Assembly (NCBI GenBank): GCA_036897445.1
Contig: JAYMTL010000103.1
Location: 1-64,000 of the forward strand
Length of the DNA: 64,000 nucleotides
Reading direction: 5' to 3'
DNA from: Pelargonium tetragonum
Taxonomy: Eukaryota > Streptophyta > Magnoliopsida > Geraniales > Geraniaceae
Part shown: one piece after another, positions 1 through 10,130 of the stretch
Position numbering within the stretch: the first letter of the stretch is position 1
How the letters are laid out: each line of letters starts with the position of its first letter
Translations under genes and position numbers: made by a program
The notes under the pieces: generated by a model
Databases searched by the model: none
Seen by the model: the letters and a program-made list of their open reading frames with translations, nothing else
Told to the model about the DNA's origin: nothing

Positions 1-852
1 AACCCGCGTACATAACCAAAATGGGGTATTGCCTTGTCATAACTTAATCTCTGCGGCATCTACTACCTCAGAGAATGGTATAGAAAAAAGGAGGGTCAGA
101 TTCAAGTTTCTTCTATCTAAGCTATTCTTTTAACCCTTTAACAATTGTACTTTTTCGATTTGAATAAAAAATTTTCTATCTGAAGAATCTTCCTATATTC
201 CGTATACATTATAAATAACAATTCTATTCATAAGGTTTTTTTACTATTATAACTCGTTCAGCGTACTCCTTTTATCTATTAATGTTCGTTTTTCAACAAT
301 TTCATGAGGATCCCATTACGAATTTCTAGCAGTTAGTTTCAAGGCACAAGGATCCTTAAAATCTCACTTTTACGGGAACCCTACTTGAGTCTCAGAAGTT
401 ACTGAGGGGGGGCTAACACTCCAAGAAAAACTCCTTGACTATTTACCCGGTAAAGCCCTTCCCAAATAGACCTTGTTAAAAAGTTTAGCACATGCACAAG
501 ATAAAACTTTGTATGAGATTAGTACTTTTAAGTATGCATTTCTATTTAGATTTAGTTATATTACGCATAGTTGTTTAAGGTGTATTCCTCACAGTTTCTT
601 ATCATTAATGCGGATACGAACCTTAGAGATACATAGAATAGTCCCTATTACCGGCAGAAGCGTAGCGAGGAAAGTTCTTGCAGTTATTGAACACTAAAAG
701 GAAAAATTTTCCGTTAAAATAGACGAAGTTAAGTCATATATAAAAGTTAAAAACTCTATTTCTAGTAAAATATGTCACAAAAAGGATCTCCTTAAAAACT
801 CTTTGAGCTAAGCTTTTTCTTGGTATTCCTATTATGAATTTGACTTGTACTA

Positions 853-864
853 AGGGGTGCCCCT
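853..864. repeat. Short palindromic motif, example
   Basis: AGGGG-TG-CCCCT has perfect 5-bp arms. It is one of very many copies of the GGRNYCC-cored class that fills the window (see the entries at 1867, 1998, 47624 and 57682). Confidence 0.6.
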
Positions 865-1866
865 ATAGCAACAGAAGCGCGTAAATTTCCGGGTTATGCT
901 AAGAAACCCTTTTGATTTCAAGGTTTTTTAGGTTGCAGTAGGGTATAAAATTCTCTTTTGTGTTAAATAGAATTTCTAGGTTGTGTACTTTTAAGAGTAT
1001 GACAGGGACTAGGTGCATTCATTTTTTAATCCTAAGGTTTAGTTTTTTCTCTACTAGGACTTGGTATTTTGGTTTTCCAGTATTGGATTAAAACGAGGGC
1101 AGGGGAAACTCTTAAGAGTAAGAAGCTCCTTTTTTCTGGGATAAAAGTCCTTTTTTTAGTCGTAGTTTTAATTAAGAACGAGTCCCCTTTCTCATGTTAA
1201 TTTGAAGTTAGTTTTACAGAGATACGGGTTAGGATATTAGGAAATTTTCTTTCCCGTAGTTTTTATTTATTTAAATTAATCCTGGTAAAATCTCAATTTG
1301 CAAGAGGTAACTTTTTCCTAGAACTAGAATATGAATATAGGAGCTAATCCAACAAAAACCTAACCCTTCTGGATAAACCCTTAATACTACTTTAAGCGCT
1401 CCTTACTCCAAGTTTTAGCTCCTAAGGACCCTCTTTTATTTTATAACTCAAAAAGACTAAACCCAAGAGTTAAGTGAAACAGCCTTGCCAGGCCCTGTAC
1501 ATAGGAATCATGGTTAGTAGTTAATTTATATAGTGCTTACTTGCCTTTTTACCTTTTTTGCTAAACCCTCTCTTGAAATAGAAATAGAAAAAGGGACCCC
1601 TCTAATAAATCTGCATTTCCCGGTGCTAGCTCCTAGACTTTATAGATAAAAGGGACAGGGATTTTTAAGTAAAAAAGAGCTCGCTGCTTCAGTTGTTAAA
1701 CCCAAAAGCAAGAACCCACAGCCTTTTTAATAGGGACTTAAAGGGATCTGTAAACAAAAAAAAAGGAAGTTCCTAAGATATTTTCGCATCTTAACTTAAT
1801 ACTTTACTGTCTTGGAATAATTCAGGACTGAATAAGGCTTCTACTTGAGGACTCGATCTACTAATA

Positions 1867-1879
1867 AAGGGGAGCCCTT
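1867..1879 (+). repeat. Short palindromic motif, example with TTGTA tail
   Basis: AAGGG-GAG-CCCTT is a perfect 5-bp-arm hairpin continuing into GTAT, giving the recurring CCCTTGTA ending. Confidence 0.6.
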
Positions 1880-1997
1880 GTATCCTCCTACCCCTATGTA
1901 TAAGAGCTCTGTCATAAACATAAAACTGGTATTTACCCTTTAGAATTCGTATAACAGGCTAGTATCGAAGCTTCTTTTTGTAAAGAGGGCCATTCTT

Positions 1998-2014
1998 AAA
2001 AAGGATCCCGTGTA
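1998..2014 (+). repeat. Short palindromic motif, example with A-run head
   Basis: An A5 run, then GGATCC symmetry, then CGTGTA. Head, core and tail all fit the consensus A5-GGRNYCC-NTGTA inferred from the window. Confidence 0.6.
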
Positions 2015-3575
2015 ACGAGTACCTGATAGGTAGACCCCACTCATAAACCTTTTCTAAGGGACCCTGATTCCAAAAAAGGATTCTGAAACCCAAACACTAC
2101 CTAATGTAGTAATAGAAGTTTGGAAAAAAAGCCTCGCCAGGTAAAGAGCGCATACCTTACTAGATTAGAGAGTGGATCCCACTCTACTTCTTACTTTTCT
2201 GTCCTTAGTAAATATAAGCTATTTCAGCAAGCCCTTTCTTCTCCTATCCTAGCAACGGTGTGTAGAATGCAAAATTACCTTTTAAGTTTTCGGGGACTAT
2301 ATATAAATATCCTGTTTAATAAGTAAGTGGAATTCAAGGAAATAATAAAGTCTTATGGGCATTGTAATATTAAAAAGGGAATCCGGGTAAAAGTTAACTT
2401 GAGGAATTCCTAAGAAAGGTAGTTCTATAAGCTGCTTTACCACTTTTTTTTAACTCAAGTTTCTGGTTCTTTTTGTACTAGGTAGTAACTGATTGTATAG
2501 AAAGTATAGAAACAGGCTCGATTGAATGGAGTAAAAGTAATATATTATTAGTAAATTCAAGGATAACTGCATTTGAACCCCTCAGGCCTTTTTGCTTTTG
2601 TCCGAACCCTTAAATAGTCTGTCTTTTTTAGGAGGCTTGGCTATAATTAACTACTTTTGCCCGGGATTCCTTAGATAAGACTTAGGAAAAAAAGTTTAGC
2701 GGATATACTGCAATACAAGAAAGATACTCAGTTTCAGGATTTGAAGAAAATGAATCATATGCGAACTTTTGAGTATTGTTTGGGCATTCTAACTTATAAT
2801 AAAAATTTTAATTGGATTACATATGAATAAGTTTACTTAGTGGATACGGGTAAGGATTTTCTATTCCCAGGTTCGAGATTCTCTAAAGGTGTCAGGTAAA
2901 CCTCTGCAAATGGAAAGGTTTAGTCTAAGTCATGGTGCTTTTATTGTGTTTGATAAGTAATAAAGTATAAGAATGCAGTCCTGACCCTAGTATGAGTAGC
3001 TAGAGGGGTGCCAAGTAATTCAGAATTTTGACAGCAACTTTAAACAGAAAGTGGTGTAAAACCGGGGTTTTAATTTATTCCAAGGGCTCTATTACTATTA
3101 TGTATGCGGGAACGTGGAAATTCCTAAATTTTGCTTGAGTTCTTTATCTTTATTTTGGTAACCTTATACATTAAAATAAAAACTTCCCGTAGCGGGGCGG
3201 GCCTTTTCCTAAACCAAACCCGTTACAATTTAAGAGATTTAAAAACCTACTAGAAATAGAAGGGACTCTTTTGTGCCCTTCGAAAAACTAGTTTTTAAGT
3301 CAATTAAAGGAACCGTGGTAAATTTCTAGGTCTTTTAAGTTTATAGGGAATTCGCGGTAGCGTTTTACAAAAATTAACAAATAGGCCTTACCTTAAGAAA
3401 TTTTATTCGCTTGGTACTCAGGAAAAAAGGGTAAGATATACGAATTTTATATATAAAGGGAGTTCTTTACTCGGATAAAAAAGGTAACGCTAAGACTTTT
3501 TAAAAACAAAGAAAAGAATGATGAATACAATACACTTTATAGTAAGAACACTCTTGCCTATTCCATAAGTCTGCC

Positions 3576-3647
3576 TCCTCAATAGCTCAGTCGTAGAGCG
3601 TTCGGCTGTTAACCGATTGGTCGTAGGTTCAAATCCTGCTTGGGGAG
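3576..3647 (+). tRNA. trnN-GUU: tRNA-Asn(GUU), plastid-type
   Basis: This 72-nt tRNA delivers asparagine during mitochondrial translation. It folds completely by eye: a 7-bp acceptor stem (TCCTCAA with TTGGGGA, one T-G pair), a 4-bp D stem (GCTC/GAGC), an anticodon loop CTGTTAA with anticodon GTT, a 5-bp T stem (GTAGG/CCTGC, one T-G) and T loop TTCAAAT. The discriminator base is G. The outermost anticodon-stem pair is a T-T mismatch, which is tolerable. From memory the sequence is close to chloroplast trnN, which flowering-plant mitochondria commonly carry as an ancient plastid transfer. CCA is not encoded, as expected. The neighbour is trnY, 52 bases downstream on the same strand, a known angiosperm mitochondrial arrangement. 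A degraded relative lies at 9601-9655. Function is inferred from structure. Confidence 0.93.
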
Positions 3648-3699
3648 ATTCATACAAGAGAGTATACTTAGTTCGCTTGACTATATCTGAATTGAATAG

Positions 3700-3780
3700 G
3701 GGAGAGTGGCTGAGTGGTCAAAAGCGACTGTAAATTTGTTGAAAGGGTTTTCTACGTAGGTTCGAGTCCTGCCTCTCCCA
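3700..3780 (+). tRNA. trnY-GUA: tRNA-Tyr(GUA), mitochondrial-type, anticodon stem apparently damaged
   Basis: A class II tRNA (long variable arm) for tyrosine. Visible parts are a perfect 7-bp acceptor stem GGGAGAG/CTCTCCC with discriminator A, D arm around GGCTGAGTGGTCAAAAGC, loop CTGTAAA with anticodon GTA, a variable arm containing GTTTTCTACG, and T arm GTAGG-TTCGAGT-CCTGC with a 5-bp stem. It agrees closely with the native plant mitochondrial trnY as I remember it, except in one place. Where that gene has CAGA before the loop, pairing with TCTG after it, this copy goes directly from AAAGCGA to CTGTAAA, so the 5' anticodon-stem strand seems deleted by about 4 nt. About 2 nt are gained after TTTGTTGAA. 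As drawn, the anticodon stem cannot pair well. Either the gene is decaying or this lineage tolerates a shortened arm. Identity is secure; function is uncertain. Confidence 0.82.
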
Positions 3781-3947
3781 AGTTTTATAAGCTTTTTTTC
3801 TTTTCTCAACTATACAGGCTTAGCAATAAGGAGTAAAGAAATACGCAATTTCTTGTCTCTAATCGAGTCTTACTTTCCAAAAATGACCTTGACTAGGTTG
3901 GGAGTGTTCATTAATTAAAAACCCATAGTTTTAATATAATTATAATG

Positions 3948-3962
3948 CTGATTGAGAATCAG
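3948..3962 (+). other. Small hairpin downstream of trnY
   Basis: CTGATT-GAG-AATCAG forms a perfect 6-bp stem with a 3-nt loop, 168 bases after trnY. It could influence 3' maturation of the tRNA precursor, but distance and lack of comparison make this speculative. Confidence 0.35.
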
Positions 3963-6750
3963 GATGCATCAAAAATAGTTAACACCATAGAGTTTCGTAA
4001 TAACGGAGGCGTTGGTGCTTCTAAAATCTCGAGATTATAGTGTTTCCAGTTCTGTTAAACTAGAGAATTCTAAGATTTAGTAAGCTCGTCCAAAACCTTT
4101 AATGAATATAATTAGAATATAGGACTTTTATGAAGAGTATAGGCTTTTACTAGCCAACGCGTTTCGTTCCCTTAGCATGATCGAGAGTTTATTCTATGCT
4201 TGGGCCTTCTTCTATTTCAAAAACGAATACTTCACAGGATCTATAAACCCGGATACACTATAGATGGGGGCAGTGCAAAACCATTACAAGAAACACTTTC
4301 TCTTCTGCTCAGGGCCCCTTTTTCACAGAAATTCTTAAGTGGTTCAGGCACTTATGTCAAAGATTATATGATCCAGGGTATGCCTAGTAAAGCTTGGTTC
4401 ATTTTATCGAGGAGTTCCGTTGCATAGAATCCTGTGCAATTCCAGTTTCTTTTTAGGCCCACAAGTATCTAAAGCTTTGGCTGGCAACCTTATCTTGTGT
4501 TACTTTTTCTTTCTTGTCAACGCCATCTCTCTACTCTAATCACGGTAGTTATATTATAAAAAAGGAAGCACTTAGCTTTTTTGGGGTTATGACATATTTT
4601 GTAGTTCTGGCTAGGTTTTTTTAGTCTTACAAGTGCTCTTTCACTATTCGGGTTCGGGGCTGAGTCCGGTGTATTCTTGTATTTATAAGTTCTTATAGTA
4701 AAATCACTCCTGTGCTTATACAATAAAGAAAACCTTGACTTAATAAAAGTCTATTCGGGTAGGGTTTCAAAGCCAAACAAAAGGGTTTGGGAGTCAATTT
4801 TACACCTTTTTGCTTAAATAGAATGAGTTGAAGGCTTAAATTAGTCTATTAAAAAGTGTTACCTCTTGGATAACCCACTTTATCTAAAATGCTTGACGAG
4901 TTTACCCAAGTATTAACTTACTACCTCTCAAGGATATTATAACAAAGAATACAAAATTCATTATACAGCTTTTGCTCACTCAAAAATAGTGTGATTTTTC
5001 TTCCTTTAGGGTATTCCGGTAGTGGGCGCACACTGTGAATTATAAGATAGAATTTCTTAACTATAGGATGTTTCCGAAACTTGTTTATTGCCTTATCTTA
5101 TACCCTTAAAGTTCCGTGGGAAACTGAGAGAAGCCTTATGCTTGAAAAATAAGGAACACCCTACGACTTGCTTGTCTCGAGATTTCACTTTGTTGTCTTG
5201 CCAAAAAGGGATTTCGTATAATAGAAATACGCTGGGGTTGCCGTGTTAACAAGACTTTTCAGGATTTTCTTAATTCTGAGAAATTTTTAAGAAGTGTCTA
5301 CACCGCAGCTTTCCCGGTGCATCAATACCTGTTTAAACTTCCCCTATTCGGACATGTAGTATTATCCTAACTCAAATTTTGTCGAATTCCCTTTATAAAT
5401 AGTGTGAGAAGCCCCTGAAAAATGGATCCTAAGTTGAATTGAATTTTGGTATCCCGAAGAGTCGAAAACTAATTACAAACCCTAATACGTGAATCTTACC
5501 TTTTCTAGCTTTGCCTTAATAAAGTGCCCTATATCTATATAATATTACACTTGCTGAGGATTCTTATAGTATCGAAACACGAAAACTTTTTTATAGGAGC
5601 CAGTAAACTCTTTTTTTAGATCATAATACTGGAGAGATTATAAGCAATCAGAATTAGAAAACCCAGGATACCTCGAATCCTTGTCAATCAATTAATTTAG
5701 AGTAATGTTTTCCTAAAAGGGATTCCGATCTTTTTGGATATAGACCAAGAATGTGATATTTAGCTACTCAGTTCTCTAGTATTTACTGGGATTTCCTAAA
5801 ACCTTCTATACCAAGTATTCCTTATTCTAAATTACATGAAGTAAACTCTTAAAAAAACATACAGAAGAAATGATCTAAACTCCAATCTATTTAAAAAAGA
5901 AATTTTACAGATCCTTGTAACCTCTATATTTGAAAAAGAGCTTATTGTAAAAACCGGAAACATAATATGTAATTGTCTACTTAAAAAGAGTCTAAGCATT
6001 GCTGCTTGATAAGATAAAATAGGGGGTATCTTTTATAACAAACACTAAAGATTGACATGGGAAGTACTACCCGTGTGAGAACTAAAACCGTGTTTACTCA
6101 AATTTAAAGGTACATAAAAATAGAATGCTTTACTATATAAATATAAAATAAAGAATTCGTGCTTGCGAGGACTTAATCTTTCCTTGCAAATTATTCAATT
6201 TAAGCCTCATTCTGTATCCGGTTTCGTGTCAAATACAAATCTAGATAAATTCACGAAGTGCCTTATTAAGGTCCAGTACTCCAAAGAGCGCTCGCTACTA
6301 GGTCTCCTATAAGTGCCCCTATTTTACTTGATGGATGTCTTACCTATTTGTTTTTAGCTCTACACTGGATTCCCAACTATAAGCATCTCCCCAAGGTTTA
6401 ACATTTCATAACCATACAGTGAAAACTCAAGGAATTCCTAGTATACTTTTCTAAGCAGATTTGAACCCTTATTTTCGTGTTTATAAGTCCTCTCACCAAG
6501 TTTAGTAGGAAAGTCTCAAACTTAGAGGGGAGAATCCAACGGACTTCTATACATGAACTTACACTAAAGAAGATTCTTCAAGTTAAAAATTCTTCCGAGT
6601 AGAGGTAGAGCTTTTGAAGCTAATTTATCATAGGGAGAATACAACTATTAGCCCGTAAAGAACTCTTTAACGAGATTTAGTGCTTACTGTAAGGTTCTTT
6701 TACTGAATCAAAAAGAAATAAGGAATTTTGAGGAGTAGAGTTCTTTATTT

Positions 6751-6798
6751 AACTGGATTTGAACTTTCGGCATTCCTATAACTACTCATGTGCTCTAT
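6751..6798 (-). pseudogene. tRNA relic, 3' half, isoacceptor unclear
   Basis: Read on the minus strand, this begins with the D-stem signature TAGAGCA and reaches a canonical T loop TTCAAAT (6757-6763) after exactly 28 nt, the class I tRNA spacing. The T loop is preceded by GAAAG and followed by CCAGT, so only part of the T stem pairs. Anticodon-stem pairing (CATGA/TAGGA) is poor and no acceptor stem is recognised. The 5' quarter is absent or replaced. It reads as a decayed tRNA whose identity can no longer be assigned, and no neighbouring gene suggests transcription. Confidence 0.4.
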
Positions 6799-7297
6799 TC
6801 ATTTTATTCGGGAAAATCTTCTTCTATCTATGACAATAAAAGTATCCTGATAGCTTTCTTTATTAAGTAATTCTTATTACGTCGTTAAGTGTGTAAAGCT
6901 GCCTAGGAAATTCTTTTATTAGTTTTGAGACCCTCCACCAGTATTACACAAGGCAACTAAGTTAAAGTATGGTGGTTATAATGTAAGTAGGTATATTTCA
7001 GACTACTAGCCTCCTTCTCTACATTCTGGTCGGTAAGAGGGATTCTCTCCAGTACTTTCTAAGGTTGGTATCCTCTTTTACCGATAAGAGCCGGATCAAA
7101 AAGGTTATAGTATGAGGGGCCCTGCGCAAGGAAGGCGTGCTCTGGGACGTTTAACAGAAGTCTGAGGCGCCCTTTTCTTTTGCTATTAATTATAAGAACA
7201 GGGATAAGTTTGGGTACTAGGTATATATATATTTGTTTCTTAAAATTCATTTGGTTAAGATAGAACTTCTTGGATTTAGAATTGGAACCCTAGGGGT

Positions 7298-7317
7298 TAA
7301 TAAACAATAATAAACAA
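7298..7317 (+). repeat. Tandem duplication, 10-bp unit x2
   Basis: TAATAAACAA is present twice in succession in non-coding sequence. Confidence 0.85.
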
Positions 7318-7480
7318 TGTCGTAATTCCTATAGGAGTTACTTCTTTCGCAATACCTGGGTAGGGTCTGGTTTTGTTAAAAAGGAACCCTTTTGCTATCT
7401 TAGTTTCTATTTCTATAGATTACTTTATAGTCGCGGGAAGCTCTCATTTCTTGAACCTACAAGTTGGAGTTTGCTATAAC

Positions 7481-7498
7481 AAAAAGGGTCCCGGTGTA
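7481..7498 (+). repeat. Short palindromic motif, example
   Basis: An A5 run followed by GGGTCCC and GGTGTA. Same order of A-run, palindromic core and TGTA tail. Confidence 0.6.
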
Positions 7499-9600
7499 GC
7501 CTACTATTACTAAAGAAAATCTTAAATACAGGTTAGCTCTTTTAAACTTCGAGTCAATCTCTACCCAATCTGAAAGAAAAGCTTGAACTTATGAGTATTT
7601 CAAGGAGTTTAGTACCTGTCTGGTCTGAGTAAAAAGACTTTCATTAAGTTAGTGTATATAAACGGGCTCGTTTTTAAGGAGGGCTTTACTATTCCTGTTT
7701 CTATAAATTAGTAAGATAACATTCTCAAGTATACTAAATAAAGAAGAAGCGGAAATTCAAAGTATAGAAAAAGTCTAGTTCCTTTGTAGCTCTTAAACTT
7801 AAGACTAAAAGCGGGGAATTTGGTACCCCTAAATAAACCCTAAGTGATTCGGGGCTTTAAAAGATCTAAAATATTCTTACTGGTTAAGCCCTAACCGGGG
7901 CTCTTGTTTGATGCCAGTTCATTCTGCCTAAAAAAGTAAAGTACTATGAATACTTAAGTTACTACATTTTATAAAGTAACTTTTCCGCGAAGGAGCCTGT
8001 ATTAGTAGCTATACTAGGACAATTCCCTTTCGGTTTCTTATTTGTCTATATAGGAAAATGAACAGTTATGGGGCACAGGGACGCTCCTTAGTTGTAAGCA
8101 TCGGATTCGGATAAAGTAGAGAAAGGGCTTTTTAGAAGAATTTCATTCCCAGCGCCGGATTTAAAGTATTCTTTTATTAAGAGTCAATTTCCACTTAAAA
8201 CCTAGAGGTTAAAAAGATTGTCATCGTAAAAGAAAGTAAAGTTTTATTGGCGCAGCTGTTTCCTATCAAACCCCTTTTTTCCTTTTAAGAAGTTGCCTAG
8301 CTAGAAAAAAGAATTTGACTTATGAAAAAGGGTGAATTTACAATTTAAGGGGACTTACTTTTGCTTACTGCTCTTTATTCCTGGCCAAAAGGAAGGGATA
8401 ATCAAAACTTTTGGTATCGATGGCTTGTCTTTTTCTAGTTAGTTTAAAGGAATATTCGGAAGTGTTAGAGATAACATTTTATTGGGGTCTTAAATTACTC
8501 AAAAAGAGTTGCCGGAATTAGCCTATGACTAAGGGATTTTTTATACTCAATCTAGGAAAGGCCCCCTGCTTGCTTTGTTACTACTCTGACTTGTCCTACT
8601 CGAAGGATTACTTGTATAGGATCTCCTTTCATTTCAGCTAAAGAAGTAGGTCATTTTTATTAGAGAGTTTACTCCCAAAGTCAATCCTTGAGTTCTTTAG
8701 GAAGCTTTGAGTCCTGTAGCCTTGGTATCCTAAGTGGCTTTAACACCTCAGTACCTACCAAAACGATGGGGTTTCCCTTAGCCTAGACTTGCTCCTTCTT
8801 TCTTTTGTTAACTAATATTCCTTGGAAGCTAGAATTCCTCAGTTTGTAGAGCATAAAGAAATTGCTTTATAGTCTATACTATATTAAAGTAATATTCCAG
8901 ATTGAGGGAGTAAGCAAAGACAGATCCTTTTATTAAAACCTAGATGAATCTCCTCGTTAAATAGGGCGAAAAGCCGCCTTTACCGGGTCTCCTCTTGAGT
9001 ATAAAAAAGCTAGCAAAAGTCCGTGGATATGATAAAAGAATCCTAAGGGGATCCTCTACTTCCTTTTTCTAGAACGAATCAACGGTCCTCGGAACCTTGT
9101 CGAGGTGTTATACCCCTGGGATTCCCCCAAATCAAGAAAAAGACCCTGACCGAAACTAAAGACTATAAAAAACCTCCACAAAGTATATGTTCTGTGAGAC
9201 CGGATAATACAATGATTTTTTATTTAAGGGCACCCACTAGTTTTCTATACTGAGGGGTACCCGTGGTATATAGGTATTAAAAAATACGAGACTCTTTACT
9301 TCTCTATGAACCGGTTTATAAGCCTAATGTGAGATATACTGCAATTTGTAATGATCACGCAATTAATAGCAGTGTCTTCACTAAAGTTTAATATAATATA
9401 GTCCTAATCATAGATACACTAAGTATCAGCTCTTAGCTTAGAATCCGCTTATATTTCATTTATGAGAGCCCCGGCAGGATCCTCAAGTTTCTCGGTTTAC
9501 GAGGGAAGGAGTCCCGCAAAAAAACAAGTGAATTTTTATTGCCTTTTGACTTACATTTGTAGATCAATAGCACCAACACATATCCGCTTAGAGTCAAATT

Positions 9601-9655
9601 TTCTCAATCATAGAGCGCTCAGTTGCTAACTGGAAAGTCGTACATTTATTCAGTG
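9601..9655 (+). pseudogene. Degraded tRNA-Asn-like sequence with anticodon position reading GCT
   Basis: From position 9611 the sequence aligns without gaps to trnN at 3576-3647, from TAGAGCG through the T arm. The 28-nt distance between GAGC of the D stem (9613-9616) and the T loop (9645-9651) is exactly that of the real gene, and about two thirds of the compared bases agree. The left end TTCTCAAT resembles the trnN acceptor start TCCTCAAT, but most of the D arm is missing and no matching 3' acceptor strand is present. The loop reads TTGCTAA, so the anticodon position is GCT, a serine anticodon. T-stem pairing is lost. It is probably an old duplicate of trnN rather than a working tRNA. Conserved tRNA positions inflate the match, so descent from another tRNA remains possible. 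Confidence 0.55.
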
Positions 9656-9699
9656 TAGAGAGTCCCTAATAAACGAGGTATCGAAGATAAAAGACAAAG

Positions 9700-10130
9700 T
9701 TGGGGTTTTCCTAGGTGTAGACTGTTTTGGCGGATATAGTAAACGTTGTAATAAAGAGTTTATCTCATTAGCTTTACTGAAAGTTAGGTTAGTAAAGTTG
9801 AAAGCTAGTCAAGTACACAGGATAGCTATCAACAGAATGAGACTAAGGGTTCTATTCTGGATTGCGTCTTGTTCAAGTCTTTAGAATGGTGAAACCGTAA
9901 AGACTTTCGTACGAACCAGGTCTGAACGGTGAGGAGGAAGTAAAGTCATTTCATACCTTGAGCCGGATCTATACTTGGAGAAGGGGAGCAGCATATCGCA
10001 GAGTCAAATTGGAAGATGCTATGAAACCTCTCATACTTCTTAGATGTGGCCAAGGCTTTCTGATTGCGAACAAGATGTGGATACAACTTTATGGATTCGG
10101 GTACTCATCATTCTCTTGTTCTTCTTTTTT
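9700..10130 (+). other. Structured, motif-poor island; possible group II intron remnant
   Basis: This stretch differs from its surroundings: base composition is more even, the short palindromic motif is scarce, and there are local foldable words. These include GGTGAAACC near 9890, the perfect 10-bp palindrome TTCGTACGAA at 9906-9915, GGTCTGAACGGTGAGGAGG near 9921, and GAGCCGGATC at 9960. Phrases such as GAACGGTGAGG and GAGCCGG are reminiscent of group II intron domains in plant mitochondrial nad genes. I cannot build a proper domain V hairpin, and no exon is recognised on either side. The trnN-like relic lies just upstream. Treat it as a conserved-looking island of unknown origin. Confidence 0.3.

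Larger units (their letters stand above)
1..3575. other. Gene-free interval
   Basis: No gene is supported. Open frames at 473-697 (74 codons, TTG start) and 2120-2326 (68 codons, TTG start) have no family resemblance and no more length than chance allows. The interval is dense with short palindromic motifs and holds a G7 run at 406-412. No promoter for the tRNA cluster can be assigned with confidence. Confidence 0.6.
3781..9600. other. Gene-free interval apart from one tRNA relic
   Basis: In many angiosperm mitochondria nad2 exons follow trnY; none was recognised here. Frames at 4200-4427 and 4517-4723 (minus) are short and unrecognised. The interval contains the relic at 6751-6798 and many palindromic motifs. 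Confidence 0.55.
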
